Positions 9,866 to 19,942 are shown, counted from the stretch's first letter. The stretch is DNA of 64,000 nt from Luteimonas sp. MC1572 (GCF_016615815.1 NZ_CP067112.1:496001-560000), one strand, 5' to 3'. A program made the numbers and translations. Notes: a model not told the origin generated them from the sequence alone.

Positions 9866-11228
9866 ACCGGTCATCCGCCTGCGTGGGGTCGGCAAAGCCT
9901 TCCCCATGTTCAACAAGCCGTACCAGCAGCTGCTGCATGTGCTGGCACCCAGGCTGCGGCCCGTCGAGGAGTTCCATGCGCTGAGGGACGTCAGCCTGGA
10001 CATCCGCCGCGGCGAGAGCATCGGCGTGATCGGGCGCAACGGCTCGGGGAAATCCACGCTGCTGCAGATCATTGCCGGCATCCTGCAACCCACGACCGGC
10101 GAGCTGATGGTCTCGGCGCGCATCGCGGCCTTGCTCGAACTGGGTGCGGGCTTCAACCCCGAATTCACCGGGCGCGAGAACGTGCGCATGAACGCGTCGC
10201 TTCTTGGCCTGAGCCAGCGCCAGATCGACGAACGCATGGGCGGCATCCTCGCGTTCGCCGAGATCGGCAGCCACGTCGACCAGCAGGTCAAGACGTATTC
10301 CAGCGGCATGTTCATGCGCCTGGCGTTCGCGGTCGCCGTGCATACCGACCCGGACGTCCTGATCGTGGACGAGGCGCTGTCGGTCGGCGACATCTACTTC
10401 CAGCGCAAGTGCTTCAAGCGCATCGAGCAGATGCGCCAGGACGGCTGCACGCTGCTGTTCGTCACGCACGCGATCGATTCGGTGCTGCAGCTCTGTGACC
10501 GCGGCATCGTCCTCGATGGCGGGCGCGTGGTGTTCGACGGCGACGCGCAACCGGCGGTGAAGCAGTACCTCAAGGTGGTGTTCGGCGAGCTGCAGCAGGA
10601 ACCGGAACCCGCCGACGCGCCACCCGGGCCCGCCGGTGCGGACGCCGAAGCCGATGCCGAAGCCGAAGCCGCGCAGGACCGCAACGAGATCGCGGAATTC
10701 ATGGCCGGCGGCGCGCGCGAGCTGCTGGCCACGCGGCCCGGCTACAACCGCGACGAGACGCGGCTCGGCGACGGCCGCGCGCGCACCGTTGATTGCATGG
10801 TGGTCGGCGATCACGGCAACGGGCCACTGGTGCCCGCGCGCTCGCCGTTCCGGCTGCTCGTCCGCTATCACGCGCCGCTGGCGCTCGACCGGCTGATCTT
10901 CGGCCTGCGCGTCTGCACCGTCACCGGCGCGGTGGTGTACAGCTCGAACACCCTGGTGTCGAAGGGCGAGCTCTACCGGTGCGATGCCGGCACCACGACC
11001 GTGGCGGAGTTCGACCTGCGTTGCTCGTTGTTGCGGGGCCAGTACTTCGTGACCGTGGGCGTTTCGCAGCTCGACGAGGACGGCCACGAGATCCATGCGA
11101 TCGACCGCAGGGCCGACGTGTTGATCCTGACCGTCACCGGCGAGCTGAACCACGCAGAAGGCGTGGCCGACATGGAAGCGGGATTCACGCTGGAGGCGCA
11201 GGCCGGCGCGATCCAGTCGATGGGATGA
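9855..11228 (+). CDS. wzt: O-antigen ABC transporter ATPase (Wzt type) with C-terminal carbohydrate-binding domain
   Basis: This 457-residue protein powers Wzm. The ATPase covers residues 1-245, with Walker A GRNGSGKST (60-68), signature YSSGM (about 148-152) and Walker B VLIVDEALSVGD. An Ala/Glu/Asp/Pro linker (about 246-273) joins it to a C-terminal domain (about 290-455) typical of Wzt proteins that recognise the finished O-antigen end. The ATG at 9855 starts the conserved SSEPVIRLRGVGKAF stretch; a start at 9819 would add 12 unsupported residues inside wzm. The linker is encoded by near-identical six-base units. The C-domain suggests that export depends on a specific terminal structure made by neighbouring enzymes. 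Confidence 0.94.
   Translation: MSSEPVIRLRGVGKAFPMFNKPYQQLLHVLAPRLRPVEEFHALRDVSLDIRRGESIGVIGRNGSGKSTLLQIIAGILQPTTGELMVSARIAALLELGAGFNPEFTGRENVRMNASLLGLSQRQIDERMGGILAFAEIGSHVDQQVKTYSSGMFMRLAFAVAVHTDPDVLIVDEALSVGDIYFQRKCFKRIEQMRQDGCTLLFVTHAIDSVLQLCDRGIVLDGGRVVFDGDAQPAVKQYLKVVFGELQQEPEPADAPPGPAGADAEADAEAEAAQDRNEIAEFMAGGARELLATRPGYNRDETRLGDGRARTVDCMVVGDHGNGPLVPARSPFRLLVRYHAPLALDRLIFGLRVCTVTGAVVYSSNTLVSKGELYRCDAGTTTVAEFDLRCSLLRGQYFVTVGVSQLDEDGHEIHAIDRRADVLILTVTGELNHAEGVADMEAGFTLEAQAGAIQSMG
10644..10667 (+). repeat. Hexanucleotide tandem repeat in the wzt linker
   Basis: Four consecutive units (GCCGAA, GCCGAT, GCCGAA, GCCGAA) encode an Ala/Glu/Asp-rich linker between the ATPase and the carbohydrate-binding domain. 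Unit gain or loss would stay in frame. Confidence 0.7.
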
Positions 11229-11232
11229 CGAG

Positions 11233-14200
11233 ATGATGACCGGGCCCATGGATCAGCTGCTGGTGTCGTCGGTGAACGGGGGCGGAGTGTTCCTGCTCGG
11301 GCCGGACGGGGTCGAGCGCTGGTCGAAGGTGGATACGACCGGCGTCGCGCTGGTGCCGACCGGCGCCGTGCTGGCCCGCCAGGCCGAAGGCCTGGCGGAG
11401 CTGCGCTGGCTGCGTGGCCGGGAAGTCGTGCGCGTGAACCTCGCGGCCGAGTCGCTGGATCTCCACGACGTCAAATGGCACGCAGGTCACCTGTATGTCG
11501 TCGCGACGCAGCACAACGTGATCCGCGAGCTGGGCCCCGACTTCGCGCTGCTGCGCCAATGGTCGTTCCCCGGTGACGAGGATTCGCAGCACATCAATTC
11601 CGTGTGCATGCACGAGGGCCGACTGCTCGCATCGCGGTTCGGCCGCTTTGCCACGCACAGGGGCTACAAGGGCGCGACGCTTGGCGCCGGTGAAGTGTTC
11701 GATGTCGAGTCGGGCGAAGTCGTGATCGACGGACTGTCGCAACCGCACTCGCTGGTGTCGCACGAAGGTCGCCTCTGGCTCTGTGATTCGGAAGCCCGCA
11801 CGTTGCGGTGTTACCGCGATTTTCGCGAGGACGCCGCGTTCCTGCTCGATGGCTATGTCCGCGGGCTCGCGTTCGGCCCCGGCGGCCGGCTGCATGCCGG
11901 CCTCAGCCGCAGCCGCAACGCGGAGCCCGGTGGCATCGCGTCGGCCTGCGTGGTCGTCTTCGACGTGGACAGCATGCGCGAGCTCACGCGCGTGTCGCTG
12001 CCGGTCGACGAGGTCTACGACATCGTGGTGGTGCCACCGGCGGCCCTCGAGGACCTGCGCACGGCTGCCTTCGCCGATGCGGTTGCCGAGTACGACACGC
12101 TCGTCGACGCCCGCAACCGCGCTGCGGCGGAGGTCACCGACGCGCTCAGGGATCTGTCCACGATCCACCACGCTGCCAACCTGCGGATCGCGGAACTCGA
12201 TGCCCAGGCCGCGACGACGTCCCGCGAGCTGGAGGAAGTCCGTAGGCTCCTGGTCGCGGCGGAGGCGCAGGACCGCGAAGACGCCGCCTGGGCGGGCATG
12301 CTCGAAGCCGAAGTGGAGCGCCTGTGGTCGGCGCTGGTATCGGGGACGGACGCTGCGAGTACCGGCGGCAGGGCTGCGCTCGCTCAGCGCGTTTCGCGTG
12401 CGGACCTGCCGGTGGCCGGCCTCGCGTTCCCCGTGCACGACACTCCGCTGGTGTCCATCCTGGTCACGTCCTACGGCCACTTCGAACAGACCCGCCGCTG
12501 CCTTGAGTCGATCCGCGACGCCGGCGCGGAGGTAGCGTTCGAAGTGATCCTCGTCGAAGACGCGTCGGGCGAGGTGGAGATGGACCGGTTCGCCCACGTC
12601 CCGGGCCTGGTCTACACGCGCAACGCCACCAACCTGGGCTTCCTGCGCTCGGTCAACGCCGCCTTGCCGCTGGTGCGCGGCAGCTTCCTGCACCTCCTCA
12701 ACAACGACACCGTTGTCACCCCGGGATGGCTGGACGCACTGCTCCGGACATTCACGATCTATCACGACTGCGGGATCGCGGGCTCGATGCTGGTGTACCC
12801 CGACGGCCGCCTGCAGGAAGCGGGGGCAATCGTGTGGTCCGATGCATCGGGCTGCAATTTCGGGCGCGGCGGCGATCCATCCGGGCCACAGTTCGCCGCG
12901 GTGCGCGAGGTCGACTATGTGTCGGGCGCATCGGTGATGCTGCACACCCGGGTGTTCCGGGACATCGGCGGCTTCGACGAGCGCTACACGCCGGCCTATT
13001 ACGAAGACACCGATCTCGCATTCCGCCTGCGCGAGCGCGGGCTGGTGAGCTACTTCCAGCCCGGGTCGGTCGTGGTGCACCAGGAAGGCCTGTCGCACGG
13101 AACCGATGAGGACGCTGGCGGCAAGGCGTGGCAGGCGCGCAACCGCGAGGTCTTCCGCGAGCGTTGGGCACACGAGCTGGCGCGCGCGCAGCTGCCTCCG
13201 GGCGAACACGTGTTCCTCGCGCGTAGCCGTGCACAGCTGAAAAAGATGGTGTTGGTGGTGGATGACCTTCCACCGCACACCGATCGCGACGCGGGCTCGC
13301 GGGCGATGTGGCAGTTGATGCGGTTGCTCTGGATGCGTGGCCTGGACGTCAAGTTCTGGAGCCATCGCACGGAGCATGAGCAGGGCTACCTGGACCTGCT
13401 GGCGATGCATGCCATCGAAATGGTCGGCAACGGCGACGGCGGTCGCGCGTTCGATGCGTGGATGCAGGACAACGGCCGCTACCTCGACTATGTCGTGCTC
13501 AGCCGTCCGCACGTGGCCATGGAGGCGCTGGATGCCGTGCGCCGGCATTCCGCGGCAAAGGTCATTTACTACGGCCACGATGTGCATCACCTGCGGCTGC
13601 AGGGTGCGCATGCGGTCCTCGGAACGGATGACGACGCCATCCAGGCGGACTCGTTGCAGGCGACGGAGCAGCACATCTGGAGTGCCGCCGACCTGGTTCT
13701 CTACCCGTCGCGGGACGAGACGGCACGCGTCAGCGAGTGGCAAGGGGCCAACCACGCGCCAGGGCGCGCCCGCACCGTGCCGCTGTTCGCCTATGAGCCG
13801 CCGCCGGCGTTGCCCGGAACCGCGGAGCAGGCCGTCGCGGGGCGCGACAGCGTGCTGTTCGTGGGTGGCTTCGCCCACGCTCCCAACGCCGACGGCATCC
13901 TCTGGTTTGCCGACGAGGTCTGGCCGCTGGTGCACAGGCGGCTGCCTGCGCTGCGGCTGGTGGTGGTCGGCGCCGATCCCGGCGAGCCGATCCGCGCGCT
14001 TGCAGGCGACGGCGTCGATATCGCCGGGGCCGTGACCGAGGACGAACTCCTGGCCGCCTACGGCCGCGCACGGGTCGCGGTCGCCCCGTTGCGGTTCGGT
14101 GCGGGCGTCAAGGGCAAGGTGCTGGAAGCCATGCACGCCGGCGTGCCCTGCGTCACCACGCCGGTCGGTGCGCAGGGCTTGAGCGACGCCGATGGCCTGG

Positions 14201-14409
14201 TGGTGGCCGCGCAGCCGGCCGAGATGGCCGCCGCGATCGTCCGCCTGGCCACCGACGCCGACGCATGGATGCAGGCATCGGGCGCCGGGCAGGCGTTCAT
14301 CCGCGCGAACTTCTCACCGCAGGCGGTATGGGATGCGATCGCGGAGCTTGTCGACGCCACGCCCCACGCCGACGTGGCATCGCGACTCGCCCTGATTCAG
14401 GCGCCTTGA
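11233..14409 (+). CDS. Multidomain glycosyltransferase: TIGR03032/DUF4915-like, coiled coil, GT2, GT4
   Basis: This 1,058-residue cytoplasmic protein has four parts. Residues 5-265 resemble TIGR03032/DUF4915 beta-propeller-like proteins (LLVSSVNGGGVFLL, INSVCMHEGRLLASRFG, SQPHSLVSHEGRLWLCDSE). About 268-372 is a coiled coil. Residues 405-650 are a GT2 module with ILVTSYG, VEDAS (441-445), NNDT (490-493) and EDTDLAFRLR (591-600). Residues 672-1045 are a GT4-like module with VLFVGGFAHAPNADGI and FGAGVKGKVLEAMHAG. It starts 4 bases after wzt, so it belongs to the same operon. Two catalytic modules imply two linkages; the coiled coil could measure or tether the chain. The donors are unknown. Confidence 0.9.
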   Translation: MMTGPMDQLLVSSVNGGGVFLLGPDGVERWSKVDTTGVALVPTGAVLARQAEGLAELRWLRGREVVRVNLAAESLDLHDVKWHAGHLYVVATQHNVIRELGPDFALLRQWSFPGDEDSQHINSVCMHEGRLLASRFGRFATHRGYKGATLGAGEVFDVESGEVVIDGLSQPHSLVSHEGRLWLCDSEARTLRCYRDFREDAAFLLDGYVRGLAFGPGGRLHAGLSRSRNAEPGGIASACVVVFDVDSMRELTRVSLPVDEVYDIVVVPPAALEDLRTAAFADAVAEYDTLVDARNRAAAEVTDALRDLSTIHHAANLRIAELDAQAATTSRELEEVRRLLVAAEAQDREDAAWAGMLEAEVERLWSALVSGTDAASTGGRAALAQRVSRADLPVAGLAFPVHDTPLVSILVTSYGHFEQTRRCLESIRDAGAEVAFEVILVEDASGEVEMDRFAHVPGLVYTRNATNLGFLRSVNAALPLVRGSFLHLLNNDTVVTPGWLDALLRTFTIYHDCGIAGSMLVYPDGRLQEAGAIVWSDASGCNFGRGGDPSGPQFAAVREVDYVSGASVMLHTRVFRDIGGFDERYTPAYYEDTDLAFRLRERGLVSYFQPGSVVVHQEGLSHGTDEDAGGKAWQARNREVFRERWAHELARAQLPPGEHVFLARSRAQLKKMVLVVDDLPPHTDRDAGSRAMWQLMRLLWMRGLDVKFWSHRTEHEQGYLDLLAMHAIEMVGNGDGGRAFDAWMQDNGRYLDYVVLSRPHVAMEALDAVRRHSAAKVIYYGHDVHHLRLQGAHAVLGTDDDAIQADSLQATEQHIWSAADLVLYPSRDETARVSEWQGANHAPGRARTVPLFAYEPPPALPGTAEQAVAGRDSVLFVGGFAHAPNADGILWFADEVWPLVHRRLPALRLVVVGADPGEPIRALAGDGVDIAGAVTEDELLAAYGRARVAVAPLRFGAGVKGKVLEAMHAGVPCVTTPVGAQGLSDADGLVVAAQPAEMAAAIVRLATDADAWMQASGAGQAFIRANFSPQAVWDAIAELVDATPHADVASRLALIQAP

Positions 14410-14443
14410 TCCGGGCACCCTGATACGAGGCGGGACTCGAACG

Positions 14444-16435
14444 TCACCACGCCGATCCGTGATAGCGCATCTGGATGTTGGCGAGCGCATCAAACGTCAA
14501 CGCTGGCATGCACAGCACGCAGGCGAGCAGCAGCAATCTGAGGGCGGGTCCCGCGCGCAGCGCGCAGAAGACCAGCACGAAGGCGAGCGTGGGAAGGAAG
14601 TAGCGACCCTGCAATCCTTCGATCATCGACGCGTCCGGCAGCGTCCATGCCAGGAACAGGGGGAAGGCCAACAACGCCAGCGAGCCAAGCGCGGCTCCAA
14701 TGGCGACTACCCGGGTCAGCACCGGGATGCGCGTGCCATCAGGGTTCGTCCACAGGCTTGCAAGCAGGATGCCTCCGGCGACCGAATAGGCCCAACTCGA
14801 GAGCGGTATGTCCAGCCACCCGAGTCGGCCGATCATGGATTGGTAAAGCCCAAGCATGCCGTCGCCGAAGAACGTGTTGTAAGCCATGCGTGCGACCATC
14901 ATCGGCTGCTCAGTCAGCATCGCGAGATTCGCTTCCGGCTCCACGCCTGATCTCGGATGCACTTTGCCTGCCGACCAGATCGTCCATGCGATGTGCAAAA
15001 TCCAGGGAAGGATCATCGCGGTCATGGCAAGCTCGGCGTAGCGGGCGCGAGCGACGCGATATGCCGGGTAGCAGAACAGCACGGCGGCCAGGATCCACGC
15101 CGCACCCGGCTTCGCAAGGGCCAGCATCAAGGCCAGCGCCGGAAGGACCAGGCGCGCCCGTTCCGGCGCAAACGTTCCGCCAGCAACGCCGGACACCACG
15201 CCCAGGAAGCAGAAACTCAGCGACAACACCAGCGAATCCGCACTGATCGACGCCACCTGGCTGAGGGTCATCGGCAGCAACGCGATCGCGAACAATGCCC
15301 ATTTGCCGAACGCCGCATGCCGGATGCCGTAAGCGACCAGGCAAGCCCCGATGAGCAGGTTGAAGAAACGGGCCAGGTCCAGGAACGTGTCAAAGGTGGT
15401 GCCGACGCTGCAGGAGGCGGCCAGAACCAGCGACGGGACGGCATACAGGTGCGGAGCGTACTGGTCGGCGGACGTAGGCAGCGCCCGAGGCGCGCGATTG
15501 CACGCCAGCGGCTGCTCCAGAAGCCGTTGCAGTTCTGCGTCGTCGAGCACACCGGGTCGCTCGACGCGGCCCCGGAGCGTCCCGTACATCGCATAGACAT
15601 CGACGACCGGCACGGAGCCCGAGTCTCCCAGCCAAACGCCGCCATCGATCTTGGCGATCTTGCTGAGATGGGCCGCTTCGTCGGGTACGCCATTGGGTGG
15701 CAGTGCCTGGAGGATGAGCGTACCGAGCACCAGCATGAGCACCAAAGCGAGCCAATGCGCGCGACGCCAGCACCATGCAAACGTTGATGTCGCGACCCGC
15801 GATACACCCGGTGCGCCGTCCACGATGCGCAGCGCCGCGGAAAGTGCAGCCAGTGCGGTCAGCGCGGCGAGCGACATTGCCGCAATCCACAGTGCGGATG
15901 TGCGGGCGACTGGCTGTATCCGTGCTTTGAGGACCACGAAAGGATCTGGTGCGAGCCGGGAGAACTCGAGCGCCATGCAGGTCTCTTCGTGCCGGATCTC
16001 CACATCGTTGGCAGCGATGACGTCGTAGAGGAACTTCGCGCCGTCGCGGCCCCGGAGTTCACAGAGCCGCAGAGGAGCGCTCCCCGGGGCAGGGTCGATT
16101 CTCAGGTGCGTTGCGTCACCTGAAGGGAGCCGCAGCCGGATCTTCTCCTTCCGTGACCGGATTCCGACGACCTCCGATGAGTCCTCCGTGAAACCACCAT
16201 CCGCCGAATGGAAGACCTGGAGCTTTGTCGGCTCCGAAACCTCTGCTTCGAACTTCACGGTCGAGCGCGTATGCAGCCAGGCGGCCGCGAACACAGTGGT
16301 CGCGGCAAATGCCAGCAGCAATACCGTCGCCAGGCGCCAGCGGCGCGTGGCAACCCGCGCATGCAACGATGCTGCGAGGGACGCGATCTGCCCGGCCCGG
16401 AAGGTGGGTTCGGGGTTGGAAGGACTCGCAGGCAC
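14444..16435 (-). CDS. DUF2142 multipass membrane protein
   Basis: This 663-residue predicted inner-membrane protein has roughly a dozen hydrophobic segments. The DUF2142 signature region contains NGVPDEAAHLSKIAKIDGG, with an acidic pair in an extracytoplasmic loop as in GT-C glycosyltransferases. It may act on the polysaccharide outside the membrane, but that is unproven. The start is a GTG at 16435 because a good ribosome site, GAGGGAG, lies 6 bases upstream; the open frame continues 70 codons further without family-like sequence. It is the only gene opposing the O-antigen operon, ending 34 bases from it. Sampled lines are lower in GC (58% at 16201-16260 against 78% at 17041-17100), which fits horizontal acquisition. 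Confidence 0.85.
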   Translation of the reverse strand: MPASPSNPEPTFRAGQIASLAASLHARVATRRWRLATVLLLAFAATTVFAAAWLHTRSTVKFEAEVSEPTKLQVFHSADGGFTEDSSEVVGIRSRKEKIRLRLPSGDATHLRIDPAPGSAPLRLCELRGRDGAKFLYDVIAANDVEIRHEETCMALEFSRLAPDPFVVLKARIQPVARTSALWIAAMSLAALTALAALSAALRIVDGAPGVSRVATSTFAWCWRRAHWLALVLMLVLGTLILQALPPNGVPDEAAHLSKIAKIDGGVWLGDSGSVPVVDVYAMYGTLRGRVERPGVLDDAELQRLLEQPLACNRAPRALPTSADQYAPHLYAVPSLVLAASCSVGTTFDTFLDLARFFNLLIGACLVAYGIRHAAFGKWALFAIALLPMTLSQVASISADSLVLSLSFCFLGVVSGVAGGTFAPERARLVLPALALMLALAKPGAAWILAAVLFCYPAYRVARARYAELAMTAMILPWILHIAWTIWSAGKVHPRSGVEPEANLAMLTEQPMMVARMAYNTFFGDGMLGLYQSMIGRLGWLDIPLSSWAYSVAGGILLASLWTNPDGTRIPVLTRVVAIGAALGSLALLAFPLFLAWTLPDASMIEGLQGRYFLPTLAFVLVFCALRAGPALRLLLLACVLCMPALTFDALANIQMRYHGSAW

Positions 16436-16441
16436 AGGAAA

Positions 16442-16448
16442 CTCCCTC
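16442..16448 (-). promoter_or_regulatory. Ribosome binding site fixing the DUF2142 GTG start
   Basis: GAGGGAG on the minus strand lies 6 bases before the GTG at 16435. No comparable site precedes the longer open-frame starts. Confidence 0.65.
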
Positions 16449-16633
16449 GGTGTGCGACAACGCTTTCCGGTGTCCCTCGCGCATCCTGTCCCCGATCTCT
16501 CAGCGAGGCAGGGCGCGGTCAAGCATGACGGCCGCGAAGTATACCGGGGGCGGAAAGAGCTGGGCGTTTGTGACAAATGGGCGGGACTGTCAAGAACACG
16601 TCGTGCGAAAGGCCCGACTGTCCTAAAGGACGC

Positions 16634-16661
16634 TTGTCGTCCCATGGGTGCCCGCTAGACT
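16634..16661 (+). promoter_or_regulatory. Candidate sigma-70 promoter for the CoA-transferase genes
   Basis: TTGTCG (16634-16639) and TAGACT (16656-16661) are separated by 16 bases and lie 29 bases before the subunit A start. The hexamers are partial matches, so this is tentative. Confidence 0.35.
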
Positions 16662-16690
16662 TGCGGGATACGACCCTGGAGCAGCCAGAC

Positions 16691-17451
16691 ATGTCCCATC
16701 CCGCCACGCCGGACGCCGGCACCGCATCGCCGCCCGCTGGATCGCCGTCGGGGAAGGTGTTTCCCTCCGCCGAAGCGGCCCTGCACGGACTCGTTGCCGA
16801 CAACCAGACGCTCGCCGTGGGTGGTTTCGGCCTGTGCGGCATTCCCGAGGCGCTGATCGCCGCGCTGCGTGATTCGGGCGCCAAGGGCCTGACCGCGATC
16901 TCCAACAATGCCGGCGTCGACGGCTTCGGCCTCGGCCAGCTGTTGGCCACGCGCCAGATCCGCAAGATGATTTCGTCCTACGTGGGCGAAAACAAGGAGT
17001 TCGAGCGCCAGTACCTGGGCGGCGAACTCGAGCTCGAGTTCAACCCCCAGGGCACGCTGGCCGAGCGCCTGCGCGCCGGTGGCGCAGGCATCCCGGCGTT
17101 CTTCACCGCCACCGGCTACGGCACCATCGTCGCCGATGGCAAGGAGACCCGCGAGTTCGGCGGCAAGCATTACGTGATGGAAACCGCGCTGGTCGCCGAC
17201 GTGTCGCTGGTCAAGGCCTGGAAGGCCGACCGCGCCGGCAACCTGGTGTTCCGCAAGACCGCGCGCAACTTCAACCCCGCCTGCGCGATGGCCGGAAATG
17301 TGTGCGTGGCGGAAGTGGAGGAGCTGGTGGAGGTGGGCGACATCGATCCCGACCAGGTGCACCTGCCCGGTATCTATGTGGACCGCATCGTGGTCAACGC
17401 CACGCCTGAGAAGCGCATCGAACAGCGTACCGTGCGCGAAGGAGGCAAGTG

Positions 17452-17452
<1 letters not shown>
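16691..17452 (+). CDS. scoA: 3-oxoacid CoA-transferase subunit A
   Basis: This 253-residue subunit of a succinyl-CoA:acetoacetate-type CoA-transferase activates 3-oxoacids such as acetoacetate in the cytoplasm. The family CoA-binding glycine loop is seen as [14 protein letters not shown] (about 41-54). Other conserved stretches are [12 protein letters not shown], the [19 protein letters not shown] region and [14 protein letters not shown]. The ATG at 16691 starts a short variable leader before the conserved [12 protein letters not shown]; an open frame from 16577 is not supported by family sequence. The stop overlaps the subunit B start as TGATG, the usual arrangement for the two subunits. 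Confidence 0.94.
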
Positions 17453-18084
<632 letters not shown>

Positions 18085-18086
18085 AA

Positions 18087-18114
18087 GAAAGAGGCCGCAA
18101 TCGCGGCCTCTTTC
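18087..18114. terminator. Bidirectional rho-independent terminator between scoB and etfA
   Basis: GAGGCCGC (18091-18098), loop AATC and GCGGCCTC (18103-18110) form an eight-pair stem extended by AAA/TTT on the flanks. It has an A-run on one side and a T-run on the other, and it sits between convergent genes. Confidence 0.9.
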
Positions 18115-18151
18115 GTTGCTGCTGGCGGCCGCGCCGCGCCGCCGGGCGGAC

Positions 18152-19096
18152 TCAACCGCCGAGCGCCGCCTCCAGCTCCGGCAGCACCTGGAACAGGTCG
18201 CCGACCAGGCCGATGTCGGCCACTTCGAAGATCGCCGAGTCGGCATCCTTGTTGATGGCGACGATGGTGCCGGCGTCCTTGATGCCGGTGAGGTGCTGGA
18301 TCGCGCCGGAGATGCCGATCGCGACATACAGCTCCGGCGCGATGATCTTGCCGGTCTGGCCGACCTGCATCTCGTTGGGGCAGTAGCCGGCGTCGACCGC
18401 GGCGCGCGATGCGCCCACCGCCGCGCCGAGCTTGTCGGCGAACTTGTAGATCACCTCGAAGTTCTCCTTCGAGCCCACGCCACGGCCGCCGGACACCACG
18501 CGGCGCGCCGACTGCAGGTCGGGGCGATCGGTGGAGCCTGCGGCGAGCCCGACGAAGCGGGTATGGCCTGGCAGGGTTGCGTCGACGCTGGCCGCCTCGA
18601 TGGCGGCGCTGCCGCCCTTGCCTGCTTCCTTCCACGACGCGGTGCGCACGGTGGCGACCACGACCTGGTCGGCGGCCGCTTCGACGGTGACGATGGCGTT
18701 GCCTGCGTAGATCGGGCGCTTGAACACGTGGCTGCCTTCGACCGCCATGACATCGGACACCTGCGCGGTGCCGAGCAGCGCGGCCACGCACGGCATCAGG
18801 TCCTTGCCGAACGTGGTCGAGGGGCCGAACACGTGCGTGTAGCCGGCGGCCAGCGCGGCCACCTGCGGCGCCAGCACCTGGGCGATGGCGTGCTCGTTGG
18901 CGGCGTTGGCCACGGTGAGCACGCGCGCCACGCCGGCGATCTGCGCGGCTTCCGCGGCGACGGCGGCGGGATCGGACGCCAGCACCACGATGTCGATGGC
19001 GTCCGGCGACAGTGCCTGCGCGGCGGTGACGCACTTGGCGGTGGATGCGTTGAGCTTGCCGCCGAGGTGTTCGGCGACGATCAGGACCTTGGTCAT
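18152..19096 (-). CDS. etfA: Electron transfer flavoprotein alpha subunit
   Basis: This 314-residue FAD-binding subunit of ETF passes electrons from acyl-CoA dehydrogenases to ETF:ubiquinone oxidoreductase. The C-terminal FAD domain carries the ETF-alpha signature as [19 protein letters not shown], followed by [20 protein letters not shown]. The N-terminal domain starts [16 protein letters not shown], normal for the family. It follows etfB with a one-base TGATG overlap. The quinone oxidoreductase partner lies about 13 kb away at 32823-34478, separated by sugar genes. In Xanthomonas etfA marks the right border of the O-antigen locus. Confidence 0.97.
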   Translation of the reverse strand: MTKVLIVAEHLGGKLNASTAKCVTAAQALSPDAIDIVVLASDPAAVAAEAAQIAGVARVLTVANAANEHAIAQVLAPQVAALAAGYTHVFGPSTTFGKDLMPCVAALLGTAQVSDVMAVEGSHVFKRPIYAGNAIVTVEAAADQVVVATVRTASWKEAGKGGSAAIEAASVDATLPGHTRFVGLAAGSTDRPDLQSARRVVSGGRGVGSKENFEVIYKFADKLGAAVGASRAAVDAGYCPNEMQVGQTGKIIAPELYVAIGISGAIQHLTGIKDAGTIVAINKDADSAIFEVADIGLVGDLFQVLPELEAALGG

Positions 19097-19848
19097 CAGA
19101 GCAACCCCTTTTCCTTCAGTGCGGCAACCAGCTCGGCCGCGTCCTTGACCATCACGCCCTTGCTGCGCTTTGCCGGCGCGGCGTACTGCGTGGCCTTGAG
19201 CGCGCCGCCGCCCTCGACGCCGAGGTCGGCGTACGGGATCGATTCCAGCGGCTTGGACTTGGCCTTCATGATGTCGGGCAGCTTGATGAAGCGCGGCTCG
19301 TTGAGGCGCAGGTCGGTGGTGATGACCGCCGGCAGGTCCACTTCCAGCGTTTCCAGGCCGGCGTCGACCTCGCGGGTGACCGTGGCACGGCCGTCGGCAA
19401 CCTCGAGCTTCGACGCGAACGTCGCCTGCGGGCGGCCCCAGAGCGTGGCCAGCATCTGGCCGGTCTGGTTGGCGTCGTCGTCGATCGCCTGCTTGCCGAG
19501 GATCACCAGGTCCGGCTGTTCCTTTTCCACCAGCTTCAGGAACGCACGCGCGGCGGCCAGCGGCTGCACGTCCTGGCCGGCGTCGATGACCACGTGGATG
19601 GCGCGGTTGGCGCCCATGGCCAGGCCGTTGCGCAGGTGCGGCTGCGCGTCGGCAGGCGCGATGGTCGCGACCACGACTTCGGTGGCAATGCCCTTGTCGC
19701 GCAGGCGCAGGGCTTCTTCCAGCGCGATCTCGTCGAAGGGGTTGGCCGACAGCTTGACGCCGTCGGTGATCACGCCGGTACCGTCCGGCTTGACCTGGAT
19801 GCGGACGTTGTAGTCCACCACGCGCTTGTAGCCGACGAGGATTTTCAT
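19096..19848 (-). CDS. etfB: Electron transfer flavoprotein beta subunit
   Basis: This 250-residue partner of EtfA binds AMP and contributes to dehydrogenase docking. It begins MKILVGYKRVVDYNVRI and shows NPFDEIALEEALRL and the GKQAIDDDANQTGQMLA stretch, all standard for EtfB. The ATG at 19848 is preceded by AAGGA about 13 bases upstream on the minus strand. A TAAAAT hexamer (19888-19893, minus) in the 94-base gap could be its -10 box. It is the first gene of etfB-etfA. Read-through from the upstream gtrA cassette is possible because no T-tract terminator is seen in the gap. Confidence 0.97.
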   Translation of the reverse strand: MKILVGYKRVVDYNVRIQVKPDGTGVITDGVKLSANPFDEIALEEALRLRDKGIATEVVVATIAPADAQPHLRNGLAMGANRAIHVVIDAGQDVQPLAAARAFLKLVEKEQPDLVILGKQAIDDDANQTGQMLATLWGRPQATFASKLEVADGRATVTREVDAGLETLEVDLPAVITTDLRLNEPRFIKLPDIMKAKSKPLESIPYADLGVEGGGALKATQYAAPAKRSKGVMVKDAAELVAALKEKGLL

Positions 19849-19887
19849 CGTTGCGGTGCGTCCTTGGGGGTAGAGCGGAAACCCGCG

Positions 19888-19893
19888 ATTTTA
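19888..19893 (-). promoter_or_regulatory. Possible -10 box for etfBA
   Basis: TAAAAT on the minus strand lies about 40 bases upstream of the etfB ATG in the gap between gtrA and etfB. No clear -35 is recognisable. Confidence 0.35.
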
Positions 19894-19942
19894 GCGGGCC
19901 GGAGGCCGCGGCGCGAACTTGGCCGCCGCGGTGGGGCGGCCA

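Noticed and set aside
11185..14136. A 983-codon open frame on the minus strand opposite the 1,058-residue glycosyltransferase gene
   Set aside because: Its translation has no family motifs and is rich in His, Arg and Gln, as expected for antisense frames in GC-rich coding DNA; the plus-strand gene has clear domains.
16566..16580. TTTGTGACAAA palindrome as a CRP/Clp site
   Set aside because: The central spacing is wrong for TGTGA-N6-TCACA; only one half-site is present.
19906..19931. CCGCGGCG/CGCCGCGG hairpin after gtrA as a terminator
   Set aside because: The stem is perfect, but the loop is ten bases and no T-tract follows on either strand.
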